Assembly (NCBI GenBank): GCA_964620045.1 | Contig: CAZUJL010000012.1 | Coordinates: 1 to 64,000 of the forward strand | DNA: 64,000 bases | From: VFKU01 sp964620045 | Lineage (GTDB): Bacteria > Hydrogenedentota > Hydrogenedentia > Hydrogenedentales > GCA-2746185 | Reading direction: 5' to 3' | In this document: positions 1-8,199 of the stretch, piece after piece | Layout of the letters: each line of letters begins with the position of its first letter | Numbering within the stretch: position 1 is the first letter of the stretch | Notes under the pieces: model-generated | What the model saw: the letters and a program-made list of their open reading frames with translations, nothing else | Database searches by the model: none | What the model was told of the DNA's origin: nothing | Translations under genes and position numbers: made by a program

Positions 1-2211
1 TACCGCATCTCGCGCGATTTTGCGCCGGGATATGGTCTGCAAGAAGAATCGGTCAATGTTCATCTTGTAACCGGGAGGAATCAGGACGCCATCGATTTTG
101 GTTTGTCCAAGGGCCTCCGCATTGCCGGGCGCGTGTTCGACGAAGACAACAACCCCGTCGAGGGTGTCGAAATCTATGGCGCGGGCATGGAGCGACGGAG
201 CGGCGCCAAAACGGCCGCGGATGGTTCTTTCGTCCTCGGGGGGTTTGCCGCAAATGACGAAGTCACCGTCCTTCCGATGTTGCGGGGGCAAGCCATACTC
301 GAAATGGACCCGCCCAAGGGCGTCATTCTCATGAAGGATGCGGACGTGACCGGAGTACGCATCGTGCTCGGTGTCGCCGCCACGATCTCGGGCACGGTGG
401 TCGATGCGCGTGGCGCACCCAAGGCCGGCGTACGCGTTAGAGCACGCGGTGCCGAGTCGTCGTCGGTTTACGGCGACACAAGCAGTGAATCGAAGGAAGA
501 CGGGGCGCTCCTCCTGAGCGGACTGCGCGCGGGGGAATATGAACTTGTTTTTGTCGACCTTCCGGGCAATCGCCCCGATCATCCAATCCAGAAAATTTCC
601 CTGGCGAAAAGCGAGCACATCACTGGCCTGCGGTTTACCTATCCGCTTACCGGGGGGCTAACTATTACCGGCCGCGTTACGAACTCGCGTGGCGCGCCCC
701 TCGAAAAGGCTGCCGTATTCGTTCAGGGCGAGGATCCAGTCCATACCGACGCCGATGGGCGGTATGTGGTGCCTGATTTGACCGCCGACGAGTATCAGCT
801 CGTGGCCGCGCACCATCAGTATTCCAATACCGACGAACGCGCCGTTGCGGCTGGCGCAGCGAACGTCAACTTCGTGCTTAAAGATCGTGCCTCAATCCAG
901 GGACAAGTCGTGAGTGCGCGTACCGGGAAGCCCATTAGCGTGTTCTCCATGGGGGGCGGCCCGGTGCACGATCCCGACGGCCGGTTCGAACTGGACGTTG
1001 ACGAAGGCGAAACCACGATACGTTTTAGGGCCGAAGGGTACGTCGAACAGCAGGTGAAGTTGCCCCTTGTAGCCGCGGGAGAAACGAAAGCCGGAATCGT
1101 CGTGCGGTTGGAGAGTGGCAATACCATCGCCGGGCGTGTGGTCGACGCATCCGGCTCGGCGATATCCGGCGTAGAGATCTTTCGCGGCGACTTGTCGTCG
1201 ATCTCCATGTATGACATAGCACCGTTGACAACCCGTGCCGACGGTAGCTTTAAAATGGATGGTGTACCTGCGGGGCAAACCCAGATCTCTGCGCGCCATC
1301 CGAAGTTTGTCGCGAAGACAGTCGACGTTAATGTGGTTCCCGGTTCAACCAATCGCGTCGATATCGTTTTGCCGTCCGGCGGTGGAATCGAAGGCCGTGT
1401 GACCCTCGATCGCAAGCCGCTCGCAAACCAGCAAGTCGCTGCCATGTTTGCAGGTGACGATAAAATCGTGCAGACGGACGCCGAGGGGCGCTATGTTTTT
1501 TCCGGATTGCCGGACGGATCCGTCACGGTGAGTGCCTCGTTGCAAAATGGGAATGCGTCCCGCAACAAAAGTTCTGAAACAACCGTTGCCAATGGATTCG
1601 TCACCGAACTCAATTTTGAGTTCGTCCTGGCCACGGGAAGCATCGAAGGAACTGTATTCGAAGCCCCAGGCCAACCCTTGACGGAGCCTGCCCATATCGG
1701 TGTGCAGGTGAATACAGGTGGCGGCGTGTGGGAAAACACCGGCGCGCAGACGAATAGCGCTGGACAATTTGTGTTGGAAGGTATCCCACCCGGTAACGTG
1801 CTCTTGCATCTCGCAATTCGCGGTCGGCCGCCCAAAATTGAGCATTTTTCCATTGGCGACGGACAGCGACTAAACCGAGACATTTTGTTGTACGGCGGGG
1901 CGACGGTGCGGGTCCGCGTGCGCACCGAATGGCCGTGCGAGGTATACGCCGCCCAGGGTAACCCTGACATTAAACCGATGACACGAGAGAAGTACTCCTC
2001 GCTGCAACGCATGGTGGCTGCTGCAGCGGGCATGGTGGGAGGTGAAGCTGAACTCATCGGTCTCGAGCCCGGCACGTACACCATCGTCGTGCTCGGCCAC
2101 GATCAACCGAACCTGCCGCCCGACGCCGATCCCTTTGCGCATGTGCTGGTTACTTCGACGGTGGTTCAATTGTCGAAGGACGAAGAGAAATCCGTGCAGC
2201 TGGAATTTTAG
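1..2211 (+). CDS. CarboxypepD_reg repeat surface protein, 5' end outside window
   Basis: The frame is open from base 1, so the start lies upstream; 736 residues are visible. They form a chain of beta-sandwich modules that begin with a G-x-V-x-D/N-x-x-G-x-P pattern (GRVFDEDNNPVEGVEI, GTVVDARGAPKAGV, GRVTNSRGAPLEKA, GRVVDASGSAISGVEI) and contain a recurring ADG-Y/F strand (TDADGRYVVPDL, TRADGSFKMDGVPAG). This is the carboxypeptidase regulatory-like (transthyretin-like) fold, which is common in large exported proteins of environmental bacteria. No catalytic domain or anchor is visible in this part. The signal peptide, if any, is outside the window. The gene ends three bases before a convergent gene. 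Substrate or partner is unknown; a structural or adhesive role is inference. Confidence 0.85.
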   Translation, partial: YRISRDFAPGYGLQEESVNVHLVTGRNQDAIDFGLSKGLRIAGRVFDEDNNPVEGVEIYGAGMERRSGAKTAADGSFVLGGFAANDEVTVLPMLRGQAILEMDPPKGVILMKDADVTGVRIVLGVAATISGTVVDARGAPKAGVRVRARGAESSSVYGDTSSESKEDGALLLSGLRAGEYELVFVDLPGNRPDHPIQKISLAKSEHITGLRFTYPLTGGLTITGRVTNSRGAPLEKAAVFVQGEDPVHTDADGRYVVPDLTADEYQLVAAHHQYSNTDERAVAAGAANVNFVLKDRASIQGQVVSARTGKPISVFSMGGGPVHDPDGRFELDVDEGETTIRFRAEGYVEQQVKLPLVAAGETKAGIVVRLESGNTIAGRVVDASGSAISGVEIFRGDLSSISMYDIAPLTTRADGSFKMDGVPAGQTQISARHPKFVAKTVDVNVVPGSTNRVDIVLPSGGGIEGRVTLDRKPLANQQVAAMFAGDDKIVQTDAEGRYVFSGLPDGSVTVSASLQNGNASRNKSSETTVANGFVTELNFEFVLATGSIEGTVFEAPGQPLTEPAHIGVQVNTGGGVWENTGAQTNSAGQFVLEGIPPGNVLLHLAIRGRPPKIEHFSIGDGQRLNRDILLYGGATVRVRVRTEWPCEVYAAQGNPDIKPMTREKYSSLQRMVAAAAGMVGGEAELIGLEPGTYTIVVLGHDQPNLPPDADPFAHVLVTSTVVQLSKDEEKSVQLEF

Positions 2212-2214
2212 GGG

Positions 2215-2997
2215 TTACTTCTGCGGACGCTTCTCGCGAAACGCGCGTACCGCGGCCGCGTGGTCTTCGGTCGTGGTTGAGAGCAGGAACTGGTCGGTGT
2301 CCATGTGCATGACGGCCTGATCGAGTGCGCCAGAGATCGCGTTCACGCTCTTCTTGATCATCTGCGCCGCCATCGGCGGTTTCGCGGCGTACTGCGCGGC
2401 GAGCGCGCGGGCGCGGGGGAGAAGCTGATCGGCCGCAACGACTTCGTCGAGAAAGCCCCACTGCAGCAGAGTATCCGCCGGTTCTTTCTGTCCCAGAATC
2501 ACCATGCGCTTCGCGCGGGCCGGTCCCACAAGCCGCACGCACAGCGGCAGACCGAACCAGCTTAGGTTCATCGCGAGATCGATCTCGGGGTAACCCGCCA
2601 CGCAGCCCTCCGCGCCGATGCGGAAGTCGCACGCGGTCGCGATGCAGGCCGCGCCGCCGAGGCAGGCGCCCTGGATCGCGCAGATCGTGATCTGTTCGAT
2701 TTCCAACAACGCACGGATCATGCGCTGGCCCAGATGCGTCGCGCGGCGCCGCGCGATGAGCGGCGCGTTCATCAATTCCGCGCGCGCCGGATCGGTCAGG
2801 TCAGCCCCCGCGGAGAAATGTTTCCCGGCCCCGGCGAAGATCACGACGCGCGTTTCGACATCGTCCCGGAACTTCTCGGCGCACGCGCGGATTTCATCCA
2901 TCAACTCCACGCTCAGCGCGTTGAGTTTGTCGGGACGATTCAGGGTGACGGTGGCGACCGGACCGTCCTTCGTAACAACAAGATTTTTATAACTCAT
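2215..2997 (-). CDS. Enoyl-CoA hydratase/isomerase family protein lacking one catalytic Glu
   Basis: A 260-residue crotonase-fold protein; usual family length is about 260. The oxyanion-hole segments are clear: AGAGKHFSAGADL near residue 60 and GACLGGAACIATACD near 105. In typical enoyl-CoA hydratases the second segment reads GGGCE and supplies the first catalytic Glu; here that position is Ala. The second Glu is kept in GYPEIDLAMN. Loss of one Glu is seen in isomerases and other crotonase subfamilies, so hydratase activity should not be assumed; substrate is a CoA thioester by family. The ATG at 2997 is chosen because homology begins there (MSYKNLVVTKDGPVATV); the upstream in-frame extension is hydrophobic and unlike the family. 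Monocistronic, convergent with the preceding gene. Confidence 0.85.
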   Translation of the reverse strand: MSYKNLVVTKDGPVATVTLNRPDKLNALSVELMDEIRACAEKFRDDVETRVVIFAGAGKHFSAGADLTDPARAELMNAPLIARRRATHLGQRMIRALLEIEQITICAIQGACLGGAACIATACDFRIGAEGCVAGYPEIDLAMNLSWFGLPLCVRLVGPARAKRMVILGQKEPADTLLQWGFLDEVVAADQLLPRARALAAQYAAKPPMAAQMIKKSVNAISGALDQAVMHMDTDQFLLSTTTEDHAAAVRAFREKRPQK

Positions 2998-3070
2998 ATA
3001 AACAAAGTGACTCGTTTGGACGTTGTTGGCGATGAAATGTATCACAACGCTAAAAATCCAAATGAAATCG

Positions 3071-3136
3071 AACAGAAGGTAACAAAGAGAACGAAGCACT
3101 CAAAAAACCCCTTTGTTCCCTTCGTTTCCTTCTGTT
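3071..3136. repeat. Imperfect inverted repeat, AACAGAAGGnAACnAAG family
   Basis: Two 26-base arms (3071-3096 and 3111-3136) are inverted copies with four mismatches, separated by 14 bases. A relative of the same A/G-rich sequence (CAGAAGG, AACGGAGG, AAACGAAG) appears at 63114-63141, so this is a dispersed intergenic element. It lies between the divergent crotonase and DUF4139 genes and could form a long hairpin. There is no T-run after it, so it is not an obvious terminator. Confidence 0.6.
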
Positions 3137-3211
3137 AACCCCCTTCGAACCTTGTCCACAAAATGGTTTCTAAAGGGATACGACGGTAGTGGGTCGTACA
3201 GGAGAACGGCG

Positions 3212-4618
3212 ATGCGAAGGATGGCGGGTGCAGTAGTGGGGATATTGGCGGCGGCCGGCGCCTGGGGCCAATCCGCGCCGCAGGAAACGACGCAGCAAGA
3301 CCGGGTGGATGTTGCGGTAACGGCCTACAACAACGGCCTCGCGCTTGTGCGCGATGTGCGCAAGCTGACGCTGTCCGCGGGCGAGTCCGGCCTGCGCTTC
3401 TCGGATGTCGCTGCGCAGATTCGTCCGGAAACGGTCAGTCTGCGCGCGCTCGGCGGCGGCGATCTGCGCGTGGTCGAGCAGAACTACGAGTACGACCTCA
3501 TGAGTCCCGAAAAACTCATGGAGAAGTACGTCGGAAAACACGTTCGACTCGTGAACTTCCACAAGGACCTGGGTTTTCAGTCCGTCGACGCCGAGTTGCT
3601 CAGCCTGAACGGCGGCGCGGTGTACCGCGTCGGCGGCGAAATCTTCCTCGGGCATCCCGGCAATGTCGTGTTGCCGGAAGTCCCCGCCAATCTCATCGCG
3701 AAGCCGTCCCTGATCTGGCAGATCGACGCCACCGGCGGCGAGCAGCAGGTCGAAGCCTCGTATCTCACCAACGGCATCTCGTGGAACGCAGACTACGTGG
3801 TCACGCTCGCGCGCGACGACAAGTCCCTCGATCTCGACGGCTGGGTCACGCTGAGCAACCAGTCCGGCGCGGCGTATGAAAACGCGCAGATCAAACTGGT
3901 GGCGGGTGAGGTGAACCGCGTGGTGGATGAACAACGCCTCGGGCTGCAACTTAGCAGGATGGCCGATGCGGATTTCGCAGCCGCGCCGATGCCCGCGCAG
4001 GAAGCCTTCGCGGAATTCCACCTGTACACGCTGCCGCGCCGCACGACGCTGAAGGAAAACCAGTCGAAACAGGTTGCGCTGCTGGCCGCCGAGGGCGTGG
4101 AGTCGATTAAGAAATACGAGTACCGCGGCCAAGTGTATTTCTATAGCCAGCCGGTGCCGCCGATGATCGGCGAACACGTCAGCGTGTTTTTGGAATTCCG
4201 CAACGAAAAGGCGAACGCGCTCGGCATTCCGCTGCCGGCCGGCGTCATGCGCGTGTATCAGGAGGACTCGGAAGGCATGCTGCAGTTCGCCGGCGAGGAC
4301 CGCATCGAACACACGCCGAAGGACGAGAACGTGCGCCTGCGCATGGGCAACGCCTTCGACGTGATCGGCGAGCGCGTGCAGACGAATTACGAAGTGATCT
4401 CCAGCAACGTGCACGAGAGCCAGTTCAAGATCACCTTGCGCAACCACAAGGAGCAGGATATTGTGGTCGACGTGGTGGAGCCGATGCCGAGCGACTGGCG
4501 CATCCTGTCGAGCTCGATGGAATACGAAAAGCGTGACGCGCAAACGGCCGTGTTCAGCGTGCCGGTGAAGGCCAACGGGGAAGCAACAGTGACGTATCAC
4601 GTCCGGGTGAGGTACTAA
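3212..4618 (+). CDS. Secreted DUF4139 family protein, copy A
   Basis: A 468-residue protein with an N-terminal signal peptide (MRRMAGAVVGILAAAGAWGQ) followed by a DUF4139-type body. Blocks typical of the family include VAVTAYNNGLALVRDVRKL, FSDVAAQIRPETVSLRAL and SYLTNGISWNADYVV, with the C-terminal beta-rich part around ITLRNHKEQDIVVDVVEP. The function of the family is not established. The ATG at 3212 is chosen because a good ribosome site (AGGAGAA) sits just before it and the signal peptide starts there. It is followed after two bases by a close paralogue, with which it shares long identical stretches, so the pair arose by tandem duplication and is probably co-transcribed. Likely periplasmic. 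Confidence 0.85.
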   Translation: MRRMAGAVVGILAAAGAWGQSAPQETTQQDRVDVAVTAYNNGLALVRDVRKLTLSAGESGLRFSDVAAQIRPETVSLRALGGGDLRVVEQNYEYDLMSPEKLMEKYVGKHVRLVNFHKDLGFQSVDAELLSLNGGAVYRVGGEIFLGHPGNVVLPEVPANLIAKPSLIWQIDATGGEQQVEASYLTNGISWNADYVVTLARDDKSLDLDGWVTLSNQSGAAYENAQIKLVAGEVNRVVDEQRLGLQLSRMADADFAAAPMPAQEAFAEFHLYTLPRRTTLKENQSKQVALLAAEGVESIKKYEYRGQVYFYSQPVPPMIGEHVSVFLEFRNEKANALGIPLPAGVMRVYQEDSEGMLQFAGEDRIEHTPKDENVRLRMGNAFDVIGERVQTNYEVISSNVHESQFKITLRNHKEQDIVVDVVEPMPSDWRILSSSMEYEKRDAQTAVFSVPVKANGEATVTYHVRVRY

Positions 4619-4620
4619 CC

Positions 4621-6036
4621 ATGAACCGAAGCATTGCGTGGATGACGGCGGCCGCCATTCTGGCCGGGGGTTCGATCAGCGGCGCGAGTGCGCAGGAACG
4701 CGCCGAAACCTCCATCGCGGACCAGACCGACGTGGCCGTGACGGTGTACAACAACAACCTCGCGCTGGTGCGCGATCGGCGCAAGCTGACGCTGGGCACG
4801 GGCGAAACCGCGCTCGTGTTCTCCGATGTCGCCGCGCAGATCCGGCCGGAAACGGTCAGCTTGCGCTCGGTGTCGAATGCCGGCTCTATCCGGATTGTCG
4901 AGCAGAACTATGAATACGATTTGATGAGCCCCGAAAAACTCATGGAAAAATATGTCGGCAAGAAAGTAAGGCTTCAAAATTTCAGCAACGAGGTGAACGT
5001 CGGCACGGTGGACGCCGAGTTGCTCAGCATGAACAACGGCCCTGTCTACCGCGTGGGCGATGAAATCTATCTTGGCTACCCCGGCAACGTGGTGCTGCCG
5101 GAAGTCCCCGAGAACCTGATCGCCGAACCCTCGCTCATCTGGCTGCTCGAAAACGATCAGGCCGGGCAGGAAGTCGAAGCCACCTACCTGACGGGCGGGA
5201 TTGGCTGGAAGGCCGATTACGTCGTCCGCATGAGCAAGGACGAGAAGAAAGCCGATATCGACGCGTGGGTCACGCTCGACAACCAGTCCGGCACGGCGTA
5301 TACGAACGCGCAGCTCAAGCTGGTCGCCGGTGACGTCAACGTCGTGCCGCAGGCACCCATGCCGATGGCCAAAGCCGGGCGCGGCATGGTGGCGGCCGAG
5401 GCCGCAATGGTGGAGGAGAGCTTCGCGGAATATCACCTCTACACGCTGCCGCGTCGAACGACGATCAAGCAGGCGCAGTCCAAACAGGTCAGCCTGTTCA
5501 ACGCCGCCGGCATCGGCGTGACGAAGAAGTACGAGTTCCGCGGCCAAGGCTATTACTACTTCCAGCGCCTGCCGGAAATCGCGCCGGAGAAGGTCGGCGT
5601 GTTCGTCGAATTCAAAAACGACGAGGCCAACCACCTCGGCGTGCCGCTGCCGGGCGGCGTGATGCGGATGTACCAGGAAGACAGCAGCGGCATGTTGCAG
5701 TTCTCCGGCGAAGACCGCATCCAGCACACGCCGAAGGACGAGAAGGTCACGCTCCGCATGGGCAACGCCTTCGACGTCGTCGGCGAACGCGTGCAGACGG
5801 ACTACAAGATTATCGCCAGCAACGTCCACGAGAGCGGATACAAAATCACGCTGCGCAATCACAAGGAAGCCGACATTGTCGTCGAGGTGGTTGAGCCGAT
5901 GATGGCCGATTGGAAAATTCTCGAATCGTCCATCGCGCACGAAAAACGCGACGCGCAGACGGCGGTGTTCAAGGTGCCCGTGAAGGCCGACGGCGAAGTG
6001 GTGTTGACGTACCGCGCGCAAGTTCGGACGCAGTAA
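4621..6036 (+). CDS. Secreted DUF4139 family protein, copy B
   Basis: A 471-residue paralogue of the preceding gene, starting two bases after its stop. It has its own signal peptide (MNRSIAWMTAAAILAGGSIS, cleavage probably after GASAQ). Identical or near-identical blocks shared with copy A include FSDVAAQIRPETVSLR, NYEYDLMSPEKLMEKYVGK, GNVVLPEVP and the C-terminal EKRDAQTAVF. A methionine/alanine-rich linker around residues 240-265 (APMPMAKAGRGMVAAEAAM) is longer than in copy A and is the main region of divergence. Function unknown; the close spacing suggests that the two products work together or as alternatives in the periplasm. The next gene, nnrE, starts four bases downstream but is functionally unrelated. 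Confidence 0.85.
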   Translation: MNRSIAWMTAAAILAGGSISGASAQERAETSIADQTDVAVTVYNNNLALVRDRRKLTLGTGETALVFSDVAAQIRPETVSLRSVSNAGSIRIVEQNYEYDLMSPEKLMEKYVGKKVRLQNFSNEVNVGTVDAELLSMNNGPVYRVGDEIYLGYPGNVVLPEVPENLIAEPSLIWLLENDQAGQEVEATYLTGGIGWKADYVVRMSKDEKKADIDAWVTLDNQSGTAYTNAQLKLVAGDVNVVPQAPMPMAKAGRGMVAAEAAMVEESFAEYHLYTLPRRTTIKQAQSKQVSLFNAAGIGVTKKYEFRGQGYYYFQRLPEIAPEKVGVFVEFKNDEANHLGVPLPGGVMRMYQEDSSGMLQFSGEDRIQHTPKDEKVTLRMGNAFDVVGERVQTDYKIIASNVHESGYKITLRNHKEADIVVEVVEPMMADWKILESSIAHEKRDAQTAVFKVPVKADGEVVLTYRAQVRTQ

Positions 6037-6040
6037 TCCG

Positions 6041-6709
6041 ATGAAGGCGGTCAGTGTCGCGCAAATGCGGGAGGCTGACCGCCGCTGTATTGAAGAACTC
6101 GGCATCCCCGGCGCGGTCCTCATGGAGAACGCCGGGGCCGCCGTCTATCGCGAACTGCGTCCCGGCCCGGTCGGCGTCGTCTGCGGCAAGGGGAACAACG
6201 GGGGAGACGGCTTCGTCGTCGCGCGCCGCGCGTTGGCGGCGGGTCGTGCGACCTCGGTTGTATTGTTGGCCGACCCCGACGAAATCAAAGGCGACGCCGC
6301 GCTGCACATGCACACATATCAGCGGCTCGGGGGCATCATTACCATCGCACGCAACGAACCCGCCCTCGCCGCGGCCTATGCTGCGCTCGTGCATTGTCAC
6401 ACGCTGGTCGATGCGATTCTCGGCACGGGTGTACGCGGCGAAGTGCGCGGATTTCTTTACGAAGCGATCACGACGTGGCCGCTTATTTACACCGTCGCTG
6501 TCGATGTCCCGTCCGGCATGGACGCGGACACGGGGACATCGAGCGGATGCTGCATCCGTGCGGACGTGACAGTCACCTTCCAATTTCCAAAACGCGGCTT
6601 CGAAAATCCGGCGGCCGCGCCGTATCTCGGCCGGCTCGAAGTGGCCGACATCGGCATCCCGCCGGTCTGCGCGGACGACGAGGCATGGCAGCGCCTGAAG
6701 CACGCATAA
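6041..6709 (+). CDS. nnrE: NAD(P)H-hydrate epimerase (YjeF N-terminal domain)
   Basis: A 222-residue single-domain protein that matches the epimerase half of the NAD(P)HX repair system. It interconverts the R and S forms of hydrated NAD(P)H so that a dehydratase can repair them. Family motifs in order are MENAG (residues 28-32), CGKGNNGGDGFVVAR (48-62), VDAILGTG and VDVPSGMDADTG. The carbohydrate-kinase-like dehydratase domain (NnrD), fused to it in many bacteria, is absent here and is not in this window. Its 3' end overlaps thpR by 25 bases. It is the first gene of a tightly overlapping run ending with an ABC ATPase. Confidence 0.92.
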   Translation: MKAVSVAQMREADRRCIEELGIPGAVLMENAGAAVYRELRPGPVGVVCGKGNNGGDGFVVARRALAAGRATSVVLLADPDEIKGDAALHMHTYQRLGGIITIARNEPALAAAYAALVHCHTLVDAILGTGVRGEVRGFLYEAITTWPLIYTVAVDVPSGMDADTGTSSGCCIRADVTVTFQFPKRGFENPAAAPYLGRLEVADIGIPPVCADDEAWQRLKHA

Positions 6710-7287
6710 GGGCTTTCGTCGCGATCGAAATCGGCGACACCGCGCGCGTCGCCTGCGCGCAACTGATCGAACGTTTGCGGCCGATGCCGGCCCGAGTCGC
6801 CTGGGTTCGTCCGGAAAATCTGCACCTGACGTTGCGATTCCTCGGCGACGTCAGCGAGGCACAGATCGAACCCTTCGTCGATCGCGCGCGCAGCGAAATT
6901 CACGCCCACTCGCCATTTGAGGCCGTGTTGCGAGGCGTGGGTGCATTTCCGAATCCGCGCCGGCCCAGCGTGATTTGGACCGGCTTCGAAAGCGAAGGGA
7001 ATACTGCGGCGACGTTGAACGCGATCACGGAATCCGCCGCGCGCACCATCGGTCTCGAATCGGAAACACGCGCCTTCGTGCCGCATGTCACGTTAGGGCG
7101 CGTGCGGCGGGATGGGCCGAAGAGCAATATCGCTGCTCATCTGGAGCGGGAGCAGGACTTCGCCACGGATGCATTCACCGTCGACGCTGTGTCATTATTT
7201 TCGAGTGAATTGACCCCGCAGGGCGCACGCTACACGCGCCTGCACAGGCTGACCTTCGATGGACTACGTCGCGCGCGCGGTGTTTAG
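6685..7287 (+). CDS. thpR: RNA 2',3'-cyclic phosphodiesterase
   Basis: A 200-residue 2H phosphoesterase. The two catalytic H-x-T-x motifs are present: HLTLRFLG near residue 46 and HVTLGRVR near 134. The N-terminal IRAFVAIEI and the W-V-R-P-E-N-L block before the first motif are typical of ThpR (formerly 2'-5' RNA ligase), which opens 2',3'-cyclic phosphates on RNA ends. The ATG at 6685 lies inside the end of nnrE and is the closest start to the homology; longer in-frame extensions run through nnrE and are rejected. The gene overlaps the next one (yggT) by 29 bases, so translation of the run is probably coupled. Confidence 0.92.
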   Translation: MAAPEARIRAFVAIEIGDTARVACAQLIERLRPMPARVAWVRPENLHLTLRFLGDVSEAQIEPFVDRARSEIHAHSPFEAVLRGVGAFPNPRRPSVIWTGFESEGNTAATLNAITESAARTIGLESETRAFVPHVTLGRVRRDGPKSNIAAHLEREQDFATDAFTVDAVSLFSSELTPQGARYTRLHRLTFDGLRRARGV

Positions 7288-7525
7288 CGGCATCACGCTG
7301 TACATGATCATCGTCATGATTCGCTGGCTTGGTCCGTGGATTAGCTTTGAGACGGACTATGGCCGCTGGCGCTGGGTCGCCACGATTACCGATCCGCTCA
7401 TCGGCCGCATCCGCCGCGTGTTGCCGAATCTCGGCCCGGTCGATTTCGGTCCCATCATTGTCCTGCTGGGCCTATGGTTCGTGCGTACACTCGCCGTCAC
7501 AATCATTCTCGGACCCACCTCTTGA
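7259..7525 (+). CDS. YggT family small membrane protein
   Basis: An 88-residue protein with two hydrophobic helices (about residues 7-27 and 65-84) separated by a basic/aromatic loop with the YggT-type pattern TDPLIGRIRRVLPNLGPVDF. The family occurs widely in bacteria and plastids and has no settled biochemical role; some members are linked to envelope or division functions. Starts at ATG 7259 within the end of thpR and its TGA overlaps the proposed TTG start of pcm, so it is embedded in an overlapping operon. Confidence 0.85.
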   Translation: MDYVARAVFSGITLYMIIVMIRWLGPWISFETDYGRWRWVATITDPLIGRIRRVLPNLGPVDFGPIIVLLGLWFVRTLAVTIILGPTS

Positions 7526-8199
7526 TCGGCCGCGTTGCCGTGGGCGAAATCGATTTCGACATCGCGCGGGCGTCCATGGTCGAGCGCCAGCTTCGGGCCC
7601 GCGGCATTCGTGACGAACGCGTGCTCGCGGCAATGACGCGTATTCCACGGCACCGGTTCCTGCCCGATACGCACCGGAAATGGGCCTACGCCGATCGCGC
7701 CGTATCCATCGGCGAGCGCCAGACCATCTCTCAGCCCTACATGGTCGCGCTGATGACTGAGCTGCTGCAGCTTCGCCCGACGGATCGCGTGCTGGAAATC
7801 GGCACCGGTTCCGGATATCAGACTGCGCTCTTGACCCAGCTCGCCGCCGAGGTCGTCACCATCGAACGCCACGCGGTCCTCGCCGATCGTGCGCGCGCGC
7901 TCCTGCAGCAATTGGGATATGCGCGCGTGACAGTGCTCGCCGGCGACGGCACGCAGGGGTGCCCCGAGCGCGCGCCATACGACGCGATCCTCGTGACGGC
8001 CGGTGGCCCGCAGGTCCCGCCGACGCTCGAGGCGCAATTGGCGATCGGCGGCCGGCTCGTGTGTCCCGTCGGCCCGCGCGAAGTGCAGGAACTCATCCGC
8101 GAAGTGCGCACGCCCGAGGGCATCCAGCGGGAGACTGGCATCCAATGCAGCTTCGTGCCGCTCATCGGCGAAGAAGGCTGGGAACAGGGCGCGCGATGA
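7522..8199 (+). CDS. pcm: Protein-L-isoaspartate O-methyltransferase
   Basis: A roughly 225-residue methyltransferase that repairs isoaspartyl residues in damaged proteins using S-adenosylmethionine. The SAM-binding motif I (VLEIGTGSGYQTALL) and the family block PRHRFLPD, followed by YADRAVSIGERQTISQPYMV, are clear. The start is uncertain: homology already covers DFDIARASMVERQL, so the ATG at 7576 is too late. TTG 7522 is chosen because it overlaps the yggT stop (TTGA); GTG 7540 is an alternative, and a longer in-frame ATG at 7474 adds sequence unlike the family. The stop overlaps the next start (ATGA), so the ABC gene is translationally coupled. Confidence 0.9.
   Translation: MIGRVAVGEIDFDIARASMVERQLRARGIRDERVLAAMTRIPRHRFLPDTHRKWAYADRAVSIGERQTISQPYMVALMTELLQLRPTDRVLEIGTGSGYQTALLTQLAAEVVTIERHAVLADRARALLQQLGYARVTVLAGDGTQGCPERAPYDAILVTAGGPQVPPTLEAQLAIGGRLVCPVGPREVQELIREVRTPEGIQRETGIQCSFVPLIGEEGWEQGAR

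Noticed and set aside
103..2211. Start of the first gene at 103 (TTG)
   Set aside because: The frame is open to base 1 and coding-like, so the gene begins before the window.
3170..6123. Long open frames on the minus strand opposite the DUF4139 genes (476 and 502 codons)
   Set aside because: They are antisense shadows of GC-rich coding sequence, rich in His, Arg and Asp, without family motifs; the plus strand has clear signal peptides and homology.
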